From the NCBI GenBank assembly GCA_023953905.1, contig JAMLJA010000001.1, positions 186,001-250,000 of the forward strand: a stretch of 64,000 nt of DNA, written 5' to 3'. This document shows, piece after piece, positions 52,919-63,643 of this stretch. The DNA is from Rhizobiaceae bacterium. Lineage in GTDB: Bacteria; Pseudomonadota; Alphaproteobacteria; Rhizobiales; Rhizobiaceae. Position numbers and translations under genes: made by a program. The first letter of the stretch is position 1. The number at the start of each line of letters is the position of its first letter. The notes under the pieces are model-generated. The model saw nothing but the letters and a program-made list of their open reading frames with translations. It ran no database searches and was not told the origin of the DNA.

Positions 52919-53416
52919 ATGCGAAACAAGACTGTGCACAGCATCTTGATATGCGGACTTGGAAGCCTGATCGGCGCGCTGGTTGGTGGCGGTGCTGCGG
53001 CGGCCATGCCCCTTGTCGCACCGGCCTCGGCCCCATCTGAGCTGGTCATGCCGGTGCAGGATATTTGCGGCACACTCGGCAACTGCGGCATCGGGCGCGG
53101 CGGCGTCAACACGTTGCCCCGCCACACCATCACGCCGGACATTGGCCGCTTCGATCCCGGCCACGACAATCGGTTCGGCCGTTACCGCTACGAGCCGCCA
53201 GATCTGCAGCTCAATCTCGACGTCCAGCAGGTGCGACCCAAGCCACTTCCGGCTACTCCGAGATATACCGGAACCCGAACGATCTATCGGATCCAGAACC
53301 TCTCGGCCGACCATGTCGACTGGTGCTATGAGAATTACAAAAGCTATAGGGCCAAGGACAACACCTACCAGCCTTCAAAAGGCCAGCGAAAGATCTGCGT
53401 CTCGCCGTTCAAATGA
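52919..53416 (+). CDS. BA14K-family exported protein
   Basis: A 165-residue protein with an N-terminal hydrophobic signal or anchor (ILICGLGSLIGALVGGGAAA, residues 9-28), a Cys pair, a Pro-rich middle and a C-terminal BA14K domain: HVDWCYENYKSYRAKDNTYQ and ICVSPF, the classic pattern of the Brucella immunoreactive 14-kDa protein. BA14K proteins are widespread in Hyphomicrobiales with a lectin-like or envelope role suggested. The promoter abuts the start codon, so the mRNA may be leaderless. Confidence 0.87.
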   Translation: MRNKTVHSILICGLGSLIGALVGGGAAAAMPLVAPASAPSELVMPVQDICGTLGNCGIGRGGVNTLPRHTITPDIGRFDPGHDNRFGRYRYEPPDLQLNLDVQQVRPKPLPATPRYTGTRTIYRIQNLSADHVDWCYENYKSYRAKDNTYQPSKGQRKICVSPFK

Positions 53417-53447
53417 TCCAGAATGGGTCACGTAGTCCCGATACGGG

Positions 53448-53762
53448 TCACGAGCGCCGCTCGGCTTGATCTACGGGGATAAACTGAACGCCTATTCCGG
53501 TCGCAGATCGCCAGCGCACCGATACGGGTCGCTGTACTTTGTCGGCGAAACGTAAGGTGCATTCTGATGGAACGGGAAATGTATCGCCCAGATTCAATCG
53601 CGCTCCTCCGTCAGACAGGTTTTTCACGACACACTCGAATGTGCTGAAACCCCTGTTGAATGAAAGCACGGCTCCCTTGAATACCCGTTGGCGAATAGCC
53701 GCCCGTCGCTCCACGCTGATGTCATTGCCCTCAGGCATGGTCTTCTCGTTAGCCCTGTCCAT
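53448..53762 (-). CDS. PilZ domain protein
   Basis: A 104-residue protein consisting of one PilZ domain: the c-di-GMP motif's Arg cluster appears as RRAAIRQRV (residues about 19-27) and the second motif as KNLSDGGARLNL. If functional it binds c-di-GMP and acts as a small effector; the RxxxR spacing should be checked. Start ATG 53762 begins MDRANEKTMPEG; the frame is open to 53861 but the extra residues are atypical. It lies downstream of ilvC on the same strand, beyond a strong terminator, so it is transcribed separately. Confidence 0.82.
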   Translation of the reverse strand: MDRANEKTMPEGNDISVERRAAIRQRVFKGAVLSFNRGFSTFECVVKNLSDGGARLNLGDTFPVPSECTLRFADKVQRPVSVRWRSATGIGVQFIPVDQAERRS

Positions 53763-53847
53763 GTGCCGCCCTTTCGCTTGTAGCCGATGCCAAGCAAGAG
53801 ACATGCCGGAAGTCGGTCCCGAAACGGCACAGGTTGAACGGCGCAAA

Positions 53848-53875
53848 AACGCCCGCGGCACTGGCCGCGGGCGTT
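53848..53875 (-). terminator. Rho-independent terminator after ilvC
   Basis: On the minus strand an 11-bp GC-rich stem (AACGCCCGCGG with CCGCGGGCGTT, 53875-53865 and 53858-53848) with a 6-base loop is followed at once by TTTTT. A second hairpin, CCCGTCTG-GAAAT-CAGACGGG at 53896-53916, lies between it and the ilvC stop. This is the clearest terminator in the window. Confidence 0.85.
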
Positions 53876-53934
53876 CCTAGGCTAAAATTGCCCCGCCCGT
53901 CTGGAAATCAGACGGGGAGGACGCAAGCGTCGAC

Positions 53935-55642
<1,708 letters not shown>

Positions 55643-55671
55643 GATGAGAAAACTCCTGCCGCACTGGCAGT

Positions 55672-55686
55672 ACCGTACGTTACGGT
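55672..55686 (-). promoter_or_regulatory. Probable operator of the TetR-family regulator
   Basis: ACCGTA-CGT-TACGGT (55672-55686) is a perfect inverted repeat of 6 bp arms with a 3-base centre, of the size and type bound by TetR-family dimers, 30 bases before the regulator ATG at 55642 where a promoter is expected. Confidence 0.65.
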
Positions 55687-55750
55687 TCGGCCCATAGCGT
55701 AGTCTGCGAGTGACTGCAAGAGCCGGAGCGACTTTCGCTTTCCGATCTGG

Positions 55751-57010
55751 TTACCGCGATCGGTCCGCACTCGGCTCCTGAACAACGGAGGTCCAGTCTC
55801 TTTCCTTGAGACCTGCTCTCGCAAAAGGGTCGACAACCGTTCCCGCTACCATGGCAGCCAAAAGCTGTGGCGCAGGGGGAACCCTCGCAATGGTCGCCAC
55901 CAGTCGATCGCGGATGAACGGCAGGACGCGGGAATCCGATTGGTAGAACGGCGTGAACATCCACGAAAGCGCCTGAAAGACGCGTACATGGCGACGACGG
56001 GCAAGGCAGTAGGCCTCCAGTGCATCTTCGACGGACGCATTGGTTGTCACCGCATGAGCAAGGGCTGCGGCGTCCAGCAGCGCCATATTGGCGCCCTGCC
56101 CCAGTTGCGGACTGGTCGAATGCGCCGCATCGCCGATAACTGCGAGCCGCCGTCCGGCAGGTCTTCTCAGTGTATGATGGCCGTAGCGTGCGAGAGAAAG
56201 CTGCTCGAAGTCGTTGATCTGACTCGTGAAAGCGGCAGCTTCTGGCCAGATCGAGATCACCCGCTCTTTCCATGCCTCTATTCCCGCAGTCCTCACAGCA
56301 TCTAGATCGGCAGGCTTCAGACTCCAGAAGAACGCCGCCATCTCGCGCCCGCCGTGGTCCGGACGACCGATAGGCAGAACGCCGACCATCACGCTTGATT
56401 TGTCGTAGCGTTGGGTCAGTGCATGAGGTTCGAAGCCATCGCCCCAGTCGAGCGACGCCCAGAATGCGCCATAGGGAAGCGGGCGCGGTTCTGACGGAGC
56501 ATCTGCGAAACGCCTAAGCCGCGACCGGGAACCGGTGGCGTCAACGACGAGATCGAAGCCCCCAATGCGCCTCCCCGTCGTGTCGGTCAGAAACGCCCTG
56601 TCACCGCTATTGTCGATTTCCTGAAGTTCGACATCGGTCTCCACGGAGATTCCGGCGCGACGGGCGGCATCGAATAGAACGCCGAACAACGCGGCACGAT
56701 GGACCGCGATGCCGAAGCGGCCGCCCGTCTGCGCGTCGTAACGGACATCGAGCACAGTTCGGCCGCTCGCGGCATCGGCGCCATAGAGCCGGTCGATACG
56801 CGAACCTAGCGCAACGATGTTCTCCAGCAGCCCGAGAGCGGCAAGAACTGTCAGGCCGGTCGGCTGTAGGATCAGCCCGGAGCCTACAGGTTTGGGCACC
56901 GCAAACCGCTCGAAAACGGCAACTTGGTGGCCCGCGCGTTTGAAATACAACGCGCTTGCCAGACCCGCCGGTCCGGCACCGGCAACTGCGATGTCAATGA
57001 CTTTTGACAA
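55751..57010 (-). CDS. FAD-dependent monooxygenase (PHBH-like aromatic hydroxylase family)
   Basis: A 419-residue group A flavoprotein monooxygenase: FAD motif VAGAGPAGLASALYFKRAGH (residues 9-28), the DG-like motif region FDLVVDATGSRSRLR, and the second FAD motif VIGDAAHSTSPQLGQGANMA. Similar to UbiH/salicylate-hydroxylase or tetracycline-type oxidases; substrate unknown. The start ATG 57010 lies 57 bases after the HxlR gene stop. The TetR gene follows 108 bases downstream on the same strand. A role in antibiotic or aromatic compound degradation is possible but unsupported. Confidence 0.9.
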   Translation of the reverse strand: MSKVIDIAVAGAGPAGLASALYFKRAGHQVAVFERFAVPKPVGSGLILQPTGLTVLAALGLLENIVALGSRIDRLYGADAASGRTVLDVRYDAQTGGRFGIAVHRAALFGVLFDAARRAGISVETDVELQEIDNSGDRAFLTDTTGRRIGGFDLVVDATGSRSRLRRFADAPSEPRPLPYGAFWASLDWGDGFEPHALTQRYDKSSVMVGVLPIGRPDHGGREMAAFFWSLKPADLDAVRTAGIEAWKERVISIWPEAAAFTSQINDFEQLSLARYGHHTLRRPAGRRLAVIGDAAHSTSPQLGQGANMALLDAAALAHAVTTNASVEDALEAYCLARRRHVRVFQALSWMFTPFYQSDSRVLPFIRDRLVATIARVPPAPQLLAAMVAGTVVDPFARAGLKERDWTSVVQEPSADRSR

Positions 57011-57066
57011 AGACGCCCACGCCCCAAATGATCGAGGAGGCAGTTATCGCCTGCTGTCGCCGAGGA

Positions 57067-57489
57067 TCAAGTCAAAGCGGCATTCTTGGCTTCGTCAAAA
57101 CGGCGCCGCGCCTGCCGCACCCCGCCGTGATTCACTTCAGCCCAATGCAGCAGGTGTTCAAGCGCCCCATACATCGACCGGCCGAATTCGGTGAGGCTGT
57201 ATTCAACCTTGGGGGGCTTTGTCGGAAAAACTTCACGATGAACGTAGCCGTCACGCTGCAGCTCACCAAGAGTCTGGGTGAGCATCCGCTGCGAGATGTC
57301 CGGAACAAGTCGGCGCAATTCTCCAAACCGGTAGGACCGCTCCGCGAGCGCCGACATCAATAGCGAACTCCAGCGACCGCTGATTGTCTGGATTACGTCT
57401 CGTATCGGACAATCGGCGAGGCTCTGTTCGGGGGACATGGCTCGGTACACGTCAAGCTTCATGCTGAGGTTTGCAATCCGTCCATCCAT
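57067..57489 (-). CDS. HxlR-family winged-helix regulator
   Basis: A 140-residue HxlR/MarR-like regulator with a full HxlR domain: SLADCPIRDVIQTISGRWSS (the usual CP near the start), LVPDISQRMLTQTLGELQRD and the wing YVHREVFPTKPPKVEYSLTE. The single N-terminal Cys (residue 27) is typical for redox- or aldehyde-responsive HxlR proteins such as YodB and QorR. It is divergent from a QorB-like oxidoreductase gene, the arrangement seen in qorR/qorB pairs, so it probably represses that gene until quinone or electrophile stress. Confidence 0.92.
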   Translation of the reverse strand: MDGRIANLSMKLDVYRAMSPEQSLADCPIRDVIQTISGRWSSLLMSALAERSYRFGELRRLVPDISQRMLTQTLGELQRDGYVHREVFPTKPPKVEYSLTEFGRSMYGALEHLLHWAEVNHGGVRQARRRFDEAKNAALT

Positions 57490-57609
57490 TTGATGGTTCC
57501 CTAAAAGTGCCTACCGGCTGCGAAACTGCCTCCTTTACGTGTGTCGGTCAATTTCTATTTTAGTGTTGGTCTCAATATGAGAGCAACAATCGATTCCGGA
57601 GCGTTCAAT

Positions 57610-58497
57610 ATGTCTGATACAATCTTCATCACCGGGGCCTCGGGAAAGCTGGGCCGGGCCGTCATCGACCATCTTCTTGCCGACCAGAACGTGTCGCCGG
57701 CCCGGCTGATTGTCGGGAGCCGTAGTCCCGACAAGCTCTCGGATCTCGTGGAAAAGGGTGTCACTGTGCGCAAGGCAGACTTTGACGACACCGACGGGCT
57801 CTCTGAGGCGTTTGCGGGCGCTGACACCGTGCTCATCGTTTCGACTGACGCGCTGGACGGAGCAGGCACCCGTCTGCGCCAGCATCGCAATGCAGTGGCG
57901 GCCGCCAAGGCCGGAGGCGTGAAACGAATTGCTTACACCTCGCTTCCGCGGCCCGATTCGTCGAAAGTGAGCTTCGCGCCTGACCATTTGCAAACTGAAG
58001 AAGCCATCAAGGCAACCGGCCTCCTCTATCTGCTATTCCGAAATTGCTGGTACCAGGAAAACCTGTTCATGTCGCTTCCCACGGCACTTGCCAGCGGCCA
58101 GTGGTATACTTCTGCTGGGGACGGGAAGACGTCCTTTGTCGCGCGCGACGATATTGCCGCGGCCATCGCTGCTGCACTCGCAAATCCGCCCGCCGCCAGC
58201 AAGACCTACACCATGACCGGAACCGAGGCGCTGGATCACAAGGCCGTGGCCGAACTCGTCGCTTCCGTAACTGGAAAGCCACTTGAGGTCGTCAACCTGA
58301 CGGACGAACAACTGGCAGGTGGCATGAAGGCTGCAGGCGTTCCCGAGCCGATCATTCCCACGCTCGTCTCCTTCGACGCCGCCACCCGCGCTGGCGATCT
58401 TTCAGACGTGACAACGGATGTTGAAGATCTGTCAGGCCGCACATCGAAATCTCTGAAGACATTCATCGAACAGAACAAGGCCGCGCTCGGCGGTTGA
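57610..58497 (+). CDS. NmrA/QorB-like NAD(P)-dependent quinone oxidoreductase
   Basis: A 295-residue atypical short-chain dehydrogenase of the QorB/YtfG type. The cofactor motif is FITGASGKLGRAVIDHLLAD (residues 7-26), followed by ADTVLIVSTDALDGAG, VKRIAYTSLPRP and FVARDDIAAAIAAALANPP. Such proteins reduce quinones with NADPH. ATG 57610 has GGAGCG about 8 bases upstream; the frame also opens at 57541 but those residues are not conserved. Divergent from the HxlR gene. The 120-base region between them should contain both promoters and the HxlR operator, which I could not define. Confidence 0.9.
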   Translation: MSDTIFITGASGKLGRAVIDHLLADQNVSPARLIVGSRSPDKLSDLVEKGVTVRKADFDDTDGLSEAFAGADTVLIVSTDALDGAGTRLRQHRNAVAAAKAGGVKRIAYTSLPRPDSSKVSFAPDHLQTEEAIKATGLLYLLFRNCWYQENLFMSLPTALASGQWYTSAGDGKTSFVARDDIAAAIAAALANPPAASKTYTMTGTEALDHKAVAELVASVTGKPLEVVNLTDEQLAGGMKAAGVPEPIIPTLVSFDAATRAGDLSDVTTDVEDLSGRTSKSLKTFIEQNKAALGG

Positions 58498-58510
58498 ACA
58501 AAAGCGGACT

Positions 58511-58533
58511 CCGGCCGGGCCCAGCCCGGCCGG
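58511..58533. terminator. Hairpin between convergent qorB-like and kup genes
   Basis: CCGGCCGGGC (58511-58520), loop CCA and GCCCGGCCGG (58524-58533) form a perfect 10-bp GC stem between the two stop codons. No T-run follows on either strand, but the position suits a shared terminator. Confidence 0.7.
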
Positions 58534-58537
58534 CACC

Positions 58538-60457
58538 TCAGATGGTGACCTGGGTTCCAACCTCGACAACCCGACCCGTCGGTATCTGAAAATACTCGGT
58601 CGCATCCGTCGCGGTCCGTGCGAGTAGGATGAACAGCTTGTCCTGCCAAAGGGGCATTCCGGCATTGGCCGAGGGCTTGAGAGACCTGCGCGACAAGAAG
58701 AACGATGTCGTCATGATGTCGAACTTCCAGCCCTGCTTGCGACATATGGCAAGCGCCTTCGGCACGTTTGGTTGCTCCATATAGCCAAAGTTCATGCGCA
58801 CCCGCAGGAACAGATCGTTGAGCTTTTCGATCGTCACCCGCTCGCTGTCTCGAACACTCGGCGTCTGCGCGGTGACGATGGAAAGAACCACGTTTTGCTT
58901 GTGCAGAACCTTGTAGTGTTTGAGGCTGTGCATCATCGCAGTAGGCGCACTCAATGGATCGCCGGTCAGGAACACAGCCGTGCCGTCGACCAGGTGCGGC
59001 GGCTTCTTGGCGAGGTTGCCAGCGATGAAATCGAGCGGGATTTCGTTCTTTCGCGTCTTCTCAAACAGGAGGCGGCTTCCTCGCACCCATGTAGACATGA
59101 TGACAATGATGGTGAAGGCAACGGCCAGCGACGCCCAACCGCCGTCAAAAACTTTTACGATGTTCGACAGGAAGAACCCCATGTCGATCAGAGCAAACAC
59201 AGCCGTGAGAACGAGGGCGGCGGCCAGCGGCCATTTCCAGATCCGTGTCATGACGACAAACAGCAGACCCGTCGTGACCAGCATGTTGCCGGTTACCGAT
59301 ATACCGTAGGCGGAAGCAAGCTGGCTGGATTCACCGAAGCCGACCACCAGCATCATCACCACGATCGCCAGCAGCAAGTTGACGCGCGGTAGATAAATCT
59401 GCCCCTGATGGGTCTCGGATGTATGCTGTACCTGTTGCCTTGGCAGAATATTCAGCTGAATTGCCTGACGTGTCAGGGAAAACGCACCCGAAATGACGGC
59501 CTGGCTCGCAATAACGGTGGCAGCTGTCGCCAGCACCACCATGGGAAGCAGTGTCCAGCCGCGGTTCATTTCGAAGAACGGATGGCCGATCACGCCCCCG
59601 TCAGCCAGTACAAAGGCGCCCTGCCCGACATAGTTCAGGAGCAGGCACGGGAACACAATTGCCAGCCAAGCGAGAACGATCGGCTTGCGTCCGAAATGAC
59701 CCAGATCCGCATAAAGGGCTTCCGCACCCGTGACAGCAAGGAATATCGCACCGATCGTAACGAATGCCACGTCCGGCTGATGCGTGAGAAAACCGAAGAT
59801 ATAATACGGGTTGATCGCGAGGAGGATCTCCGGGTCCTCGAAGATATGCATGAGCCCGGACGCGCCTATCGCAAGGAACCAGACAAGGGTGACCGGCCCG
59901 AACACGATACCCACGCTGCCTGTCCCCAGCCGCTGCGCCGCAAACAGGATCGCCAGGATCACAAGCGTCAGCGGAACCACATAAGGCTCGAACGCCGGCG
60001 TGACCACCTTCATTCCCTCGACAGCCGAGAGAACGGAGATTGCGGGCGTGATCACCGCGTCGCCATAGAACAACGACGCACCCAGAATTCCAATAAAAAG
60101 AATGAATGCCGGACGGCCCTTCATTGCCCCCCTAGCGAGAGCCATCAGCGACAGGATACCCCCTTCGCCATGGTTGTCGGCGCGCAGGACGAAGATGATG
60201 TACTTGATCGTCACGATGATGGTGAGCGCCCAAATGATGAGCGACAGCACCCCGAGAATGTCCTCTCGCGAGGCCACCTGCCCACCGGCGGACGCCATCA
60301 GCGCCTCGCGAAACGCATAGATGGGGCTCGTTCCGATATCCCCATAGACCACGCCCAGGGCCGCCAGCATGAGAAACTTGGTATTTTTGGGGTGGGCGGG
60401 ATCGCCGTGCGGAGCGCCGTGCGCCTGCCCGTCCGTGCCGATATTGGCGTCAGCCAT
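58538..60457 (-). CDS. kup: Kup-family potassium uptake protein
   Basis: A 639-residue potassium:proton symporter of the inner membrane with about 12 helices in the first 470 residues and a cytoplasmic C-terminal domain. The N-terminal [19 protein letters not shown] (residues 35-53) is diagnostic of Kup/[25 protein letters not shown] and [12 protein letters not shown] also fit. ATG 60457 has GGGGGC 5 bases upstream. The gene stands alone between the qorB-like and pdxJ genes. Rhizobia often have two kup copies, so this need not be the only one. Confidence 0.95.
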   Translation of the reverse strand: MADANIGTDGQAHGAPHGDPAHPKNTKFLMLAALGVVYGDIGTSPIYAFREALMASAGGQVASREDILGVLSLIIWALTIIVTIKYIIFVLRADNHGEGGILSLMALARGAMKGRPAFILFIGILGASLFYGDAVITPAISVLSAVEGMKVVTPAFEPYVVPLTLVILAILFAAQRLGTGSVGIVFGPVTLVWFLAIGASGLMHIFEDPEILLAINPYYIFGFLTHQPDVAFVTIGAIFLAVTGAEALYADLGHFGRKPIVLAWLAIVFPCLLLNYVGQGAFVLADGGVIGHPFFEMNRGWTLLPMVVLATAATVIASQAVISGAFSLTRQAIQLNILPRQQVQHTSETHQGQIYLPRVNLLLAIVVMMLVVGFGESSQLASAYGISVTGNMLVTTGLLFVVMTRIWKWPLAAALVLTAVFALIDMGFFLSNIVKVFDGGWASLAVAFTIIVIMSTWVRGSRLLFEKTRKNEIPLDFIAGNLAKKPPHLVDGTAVFLTGDPLSAPTAMMHSLKHYKVLHKQNVVLSIVTAQTPSVRDSERVTIEKLNDLFLRVRMNFGYMEQPNVPKALAICRKQGWKFDIMTTSFFLSRRSLKPSANAGMPLWQDKLFILLARTATDATEYFQIPTGRVVEVGTQVTI

Positions 60458-60560
60458 GAAAAGCCCCCAGTAAAACGCGCGGTGCTCTACGCTTGCTGCA
60501 CTGCAATAACAAATGCTGCTTTGTCAGAACTGAGGCCTTGGCCATGCGCAGGACGCATCG

Positions 60561-61301
60561 CTACCAGCCGCAACTCCTGAGAAAACGACGAACCGTTGCT
60601 GCCATTCCGTATTCAAGCGCGTCGGCGGTCAGGCCATGCCCGATGGACACTTCACTGAGGTTGGGAATACGCGCCATCAATGGCGCAAGATTGGCCACAG
60701 TCAGGTCATGACCGCCGTTAACGGCGAGCCCTTGCGCGAATGCAGCCTCCGCGGCGCTTTCAAGTTTCGACAGTTCTTCGTTTGCGCGCTTCTCGTTGTC
60801 ATAGCATCCGCCATATGGGCCGGTGTAAAGCTCCACGCGATCGGCGCCCGTGTCCGCGGCAGCCGCCATGCCAGATCTTTCGGGATCGGCAAAGAGGGAC
60901 ACGCGAAAGCCGTTGCTCTTCAATCTTTTGACGATTGGATTGAGAAACATCGAACTTTCCTGAAAGTTCCATCCGTGATCCGAGGTTGGCTGGGCAGGAT
61001 CGTCGGGCACAAGGGTTACCTGCTCCGGCTGGGTCGCTTCGACAAGACGCAGAAAATCTTCGCTGGGATAGCCTTCGACGTTGAACTCGGCATCGGGAAA
61101 CTCGTCGTCGATCAGAGCGCGTATCTCTGGCAGGTCCGAGTGGCGCGTATGGCGCTCGTCTGGCCGCGGATGCACGGTAAGTCCATGAGCGCCGGCCGCC
61201 AAAGCTGTACGACCAAGCGCCGTCACGCTCGGCCACGGAAGATCGCGTCGATTGCGCAGCAGCGCTACCGCGTTGAGGTTGACCGAAAGTTTGGCTGGCA
61301 T
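60561..61301 (-). CDS. pdxJ: Pyridoxine 5'-phosphate synthase
   Basis: A 246-residue TIM-barrel enzyme that condenses 1-deoxyxylulose 5-phosphate with 3-amino-2-oxopropyl phosphate in DXP-dependent vitamin B6 synthesis. The conserved [13 protein letters not shown] opening, [14 protein letters not shown] with its active-site His and Arg, [11 protein letters not shown]-type loop in place of the shorter E. coli sequence and [12 protein letters not shown] near the end are present. ATG 61301 is chosen for the conserved start [10 protein letters not shown]. Divergent from the membrane protein gene at 61512. Confidence 0.94.
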   Translation of the reverse strand: MPAKLSVNLNAVALLRNRRDLPWPSVTALGRTALAAGAHGLTVHPRPDERHTRHSDLPEIRALIDDEFPDAEFNVEGYPSEDFLRLVEATQPEQVTLVPDDPAQPTSDHGWNFQESSMFLNPIVKRLKSNGFRVSLFADPERSGMAAAADTGADRVELYTGPYGGCYDNEKRANEELSKLESAAEAAFAQGLAVNGGHDLTVANLAPLMARIPNLSEVSIGHGLTADALEYGMAATVRRFLRSCGW

Positions 61302-61511
61302 TGCTCGGCTCCATTTGCGCGCCGCAGTTACTATCAAAGGCGCGCAGTGCATATCTCGCACATAGCGCATGCTGGCAATGGCTCTCTGCCACTTGCAATT
61401 GGGCGCAACTATGCGCTGAAAAAATATCTTGTTGCCGTTGAAGACCCGGCTTGTTGCTGGATCGGGATCGGAATAGCTTCAACTCCGAAAAGGACCTCGG
61501 GGGGAACAATA

Positions 61512-61886
61512 ATGCGTAAGATAAGTGACGCCTATATTCTTGTCGGGCTGACCTGGCTGGTTCTCGGCATGCTGTTCGGTATTTGGTTGGGTGTTACCCA
61601 GCAGTTCCAGTTTGCGAACAGCCATGCGCACTGGAACCTTGTTGGCTTCGCAATCTCGGTCATGTTCGGTTTGATACATCGCGCCTATCCGCAACTGGCT
61701 AATTCACGCCTCGCATGGCCGCAATTCCTCGTCTACGAACTTGGCGCAATCCTGCTTGTGCTGGGCAAAGTGATTGTCGACGCTGAAGGCAGCGACGTCG
61801 TCGTCAAGCTTGGTTCGGTTATCACTGTGATCGGGGGCGCCGGCATGCTGGCTCTTTTCGCCATGCGCAAAAGCGCCCCGGCCTGA
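61512..61886 (+). CDS. Small four-helix membrane protein, cytochrome oxidase subunit I-like motif
   Basis: A 124-residue inner-membrane protein with about four helices: residues 8-29 (YILVGLTWLVLGMLFGIWLG), 43-61, 71-89 and 98-118. The second helix carries NSHAHWNLVGFAISVMFG, and histidines at about 38, 40 and 56 with the first helix resemble the heme-binding start of the heme-copper oxidase or NorB superfamily; a short standalone form is known in alphaproteobacteria but its function is unclear. GGGGGGAAC lies 5 bases before ATG 61512. Divergent from pdxJ. Confidence 0.82.
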   Translation: MRKISDAYILVGLTWLVLGMLFGIWLGVTQQFQFANSHAHWNLVGFAISVMFGLIHRAYPQLANSRLAWPQFLVYELGAILLVLGKVIVDAEGSDVVVKLGSVITVIGGAGMLALFAMRKSAPA

Positions 61887-61915
61887 GCGCATCTGCGCAG
61901 AAGCTGGACTTGTGA

Positions 61916-63043
61916 CTATCTGACAACCGTCAGTCGCTGTGCCGCGCGCGTTACCGCCGTGTAGAGCCAGCGCTGGCGTGTGTCCTTGAACGCCCAGCTT
62001 TCATCGAACAACACCACATTGTCCCACTGGGAGCCCTGCGACTTGTGCACCGTCAGGGCGTAGCCGTAGTCAAAATCATCGAAACGTCGTTTTTGCTGCC
62101 ACGGAATGTCTGCGTCGGGGTCCTCGAACGCAGCCTTGAGAAGCTTTATCTTGGCCACTCCCCGATCAGGATCGTCCTCTTCTGGTGATACAAGCAGGTT
62201 GATGCCTGGCTTGACTGTTTCCCGGGACGACGTCATGACCTTCCACAACGAACCGTTGAGAAGGCCTTTTGCCGGATCGTTGCGTAGACAAACGAGCTTG
62301 TCACCCGCCTGGGGATAGGAGGCGGAAAATCCCTTCAACTCGCGTAGCCGCGTGTTGTAGCGACGGCGTGTCCGGTTGGTTCCCACGAGCACCTGATCCG
62401 CATCAAGCACGAGGTCCTGGGTCACTTCATCCCGGCCAATCACCCGCGCGGCGCCGAAATCGCCAAGCGCGAATTCCCTGCCTTCACGCACGTCCAGCGC
62501 CAGACGGATGATCGGATTATCCCGGGCCTGCCGGTGGATTTCGGTGAGCAGGAAATCCGGCTCATGTTCTGTAAAGAAGCCACCGCCGGAGATCGGCGGA
62601 AGCTGCCCCGGATCGCCAAGTACGAGGATTGGCGTTCCGAAGCTCATCAGATCCTTGCCAAGCTGATCGTCGACCATTGAGCATTCGTCGATAATGATCA
62701 GCTTGGCGCGCGCCACCGGGCTCTGACGATTGAGAGAAAAAGTGGGCGACATCGATGTCTTGCCGGTCGTCTCGTCTTCCACCGCCTCTTCGCCACGTGG
62801 ACGGTAGATAAGCGAGTGAATGGTGCGCGCGTTGGTTGCCCCCTTGGACCGCAGGACTTGCGCGGCCTTGCCCGTGAAGGCCGCGAACTGCACCTGCCCG
62901 TCGACATGCTCCGCAAAATAACGGGCAAGCGTCGTCTTTCCCGTTCCAGCATAGCCGAAAAGCCGGAAGACCTGCGGTCGCCCGGATTTCAGCCAGTTCG
63001 CGACTGCCTTCAGCGCATCATCCTGCTGCGGAGAAAATTCCAT
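61916..63043 (-). CDS. Dda/RecD2-like ATP-dependent DNA helicase
   Basis: A 375-residue superfamily 1B helicase, small like Dda: Walker A FGYAGTGKTTLARYFA (residues 29-44), motif Ia FAAFTGKAAQVLRSKG, Walker B IIIDECSMVDDQLG, motif III LGDPGQLPP, and the UvrD_C_2 end with YALTVHKSQGSQWDNVVLF and YTAVTRAAQRL. It lacks the N-terminal extensions of RecD/RecD2. A 5'-to-3' helicase role in DNA repair or plasmid-like replication is possible. The start ATG 63043 begins at the conserved Q-motif (FSPQQDDAL). Seen elsewhere in Hyphomicrobiales at the same position next to the conserved unknown; this is from memory only. Confidence 0.9.
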   Translation of the reverse strand: MEFSPQQDDALKAVANWLKSGRPQVFRLFGYAGTGKTTLARYFAEHVDGQVQFAAFTGKAAQVLRSKGATNARTIHSLIYRPRGEEAVEDETTGKTSMSPTFSLNRQSPVARAKLIIIDECSMVDDQLGKDLMSFGTPILVLGDPGQLPPISGGGFFTEHEPDFLLTEIHRQARDNPIIRLALDVREGREFALGDFGAARVIGRDEVTQDLVLDADQVLVGTNRTRRRYNTRLRELKGFSASYPQAGDKLVCLRNDPAKGLLNGSLWKVMTSSRETVKPGINLLVSPEEDDPDRGVAKIKLLKAAFEDPDADIPWQQKRRFDDFDYGYALTVHKSQGSQWDNVVLFDESWAFKDTRQRWLYTAVTRAAQRLTVVR

Positions 63044-63074
63044 AGCGTGCGAGTGGCAGGATTCGGAGCCGGCT

Positions 63075-63581
63075 TCAACCGTTCTTGTTTTCTTCGGCGT
63101 CCGGATTGAGCTGATAGCCCGGGCCGATGGTTAAAGGCTTCTCAGGAACCACGGTGTCATCAATCTGGCTTTTATAGTCCAAGGTGCTAGCCCAGATCTC
63201 ATATTTCTCCTCGCGGTCAAGCACACGGATCGCGACCTTGTAGACCTTGTCCTTGACGACGCCCCGCACGGGCGGCGAGCGAAGCGAATAGCGATCCGTC
63301 ATTGTGCTGACGCGCTCGCGTACGACCAACGGATCGCCGCCTCCCGGGTCATCAAAGGTTGCCTCGATCACCGAACCCGATGAGAGCGGCCTGACCACCA
63401 GAGCCGTAAATCCATAGAACACTTCGGCGATGCGGAAATTATAGACGAAACCGCCACCGACGATTTTCAGATAGGGTTTGTCGGACGGATCTTGCCGGGT
63501 GGCCCATCCCACAGCGAAGAGCACAGCCAGAAGCGCCACCAGAGCGGCGACGATGCGCGGGAATGTGACACGCTCGACCAT
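63075..63581 (-). CDS. Conserved single-pass membrane protein, function unknown
   Basis: A 168-residue protein with one N-terminal membrane helix (IVAALVALLAVLFAVGWATR, residues 10-29) and an extracytoplasmic beta-rich domain containing KPYLKIVGGGFVYNFRIAEV and SVIEATFDDPGGGDPLVVRE. The pattern is familiar from conserved hypothetical proteins of Hyphomicrobiales, but I know no function. It begins at ATG 63581 and is followed by the helicase gene after 31 bases; the two may be co-transcribed. Confidence 0.8.
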   Translation of the reverse strand: MVERVTFPRIVAALVALLAVLFAVGWATRQDPSDKPYLKIVGGGFVYNFRIAEVFYGFTALVVRPLSSGSVIEATFDDPGGGDPLVVRERVSTMTDRYSLRSPPVRGVVKDKVYKVAIRVLDREEKYEIWASTLDYKSQIDDTVVPEKPLTIGPGYQLNPDAEENKNG

Positions 63582-63643
63582 GCCCCAATTCTAGCTCCGC
63601 CAGCCGCGACACGGCAAGACATGCCTATGCTGGTTCCTGACAG

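Noticed and set aside
53434-53533. Repeat of a CCGATACGGGTC-like segment around 53440 and 53520
   Set aside because: Only two imperfect copies, one within the PilZ coding sequence; not distinguishable from chance.
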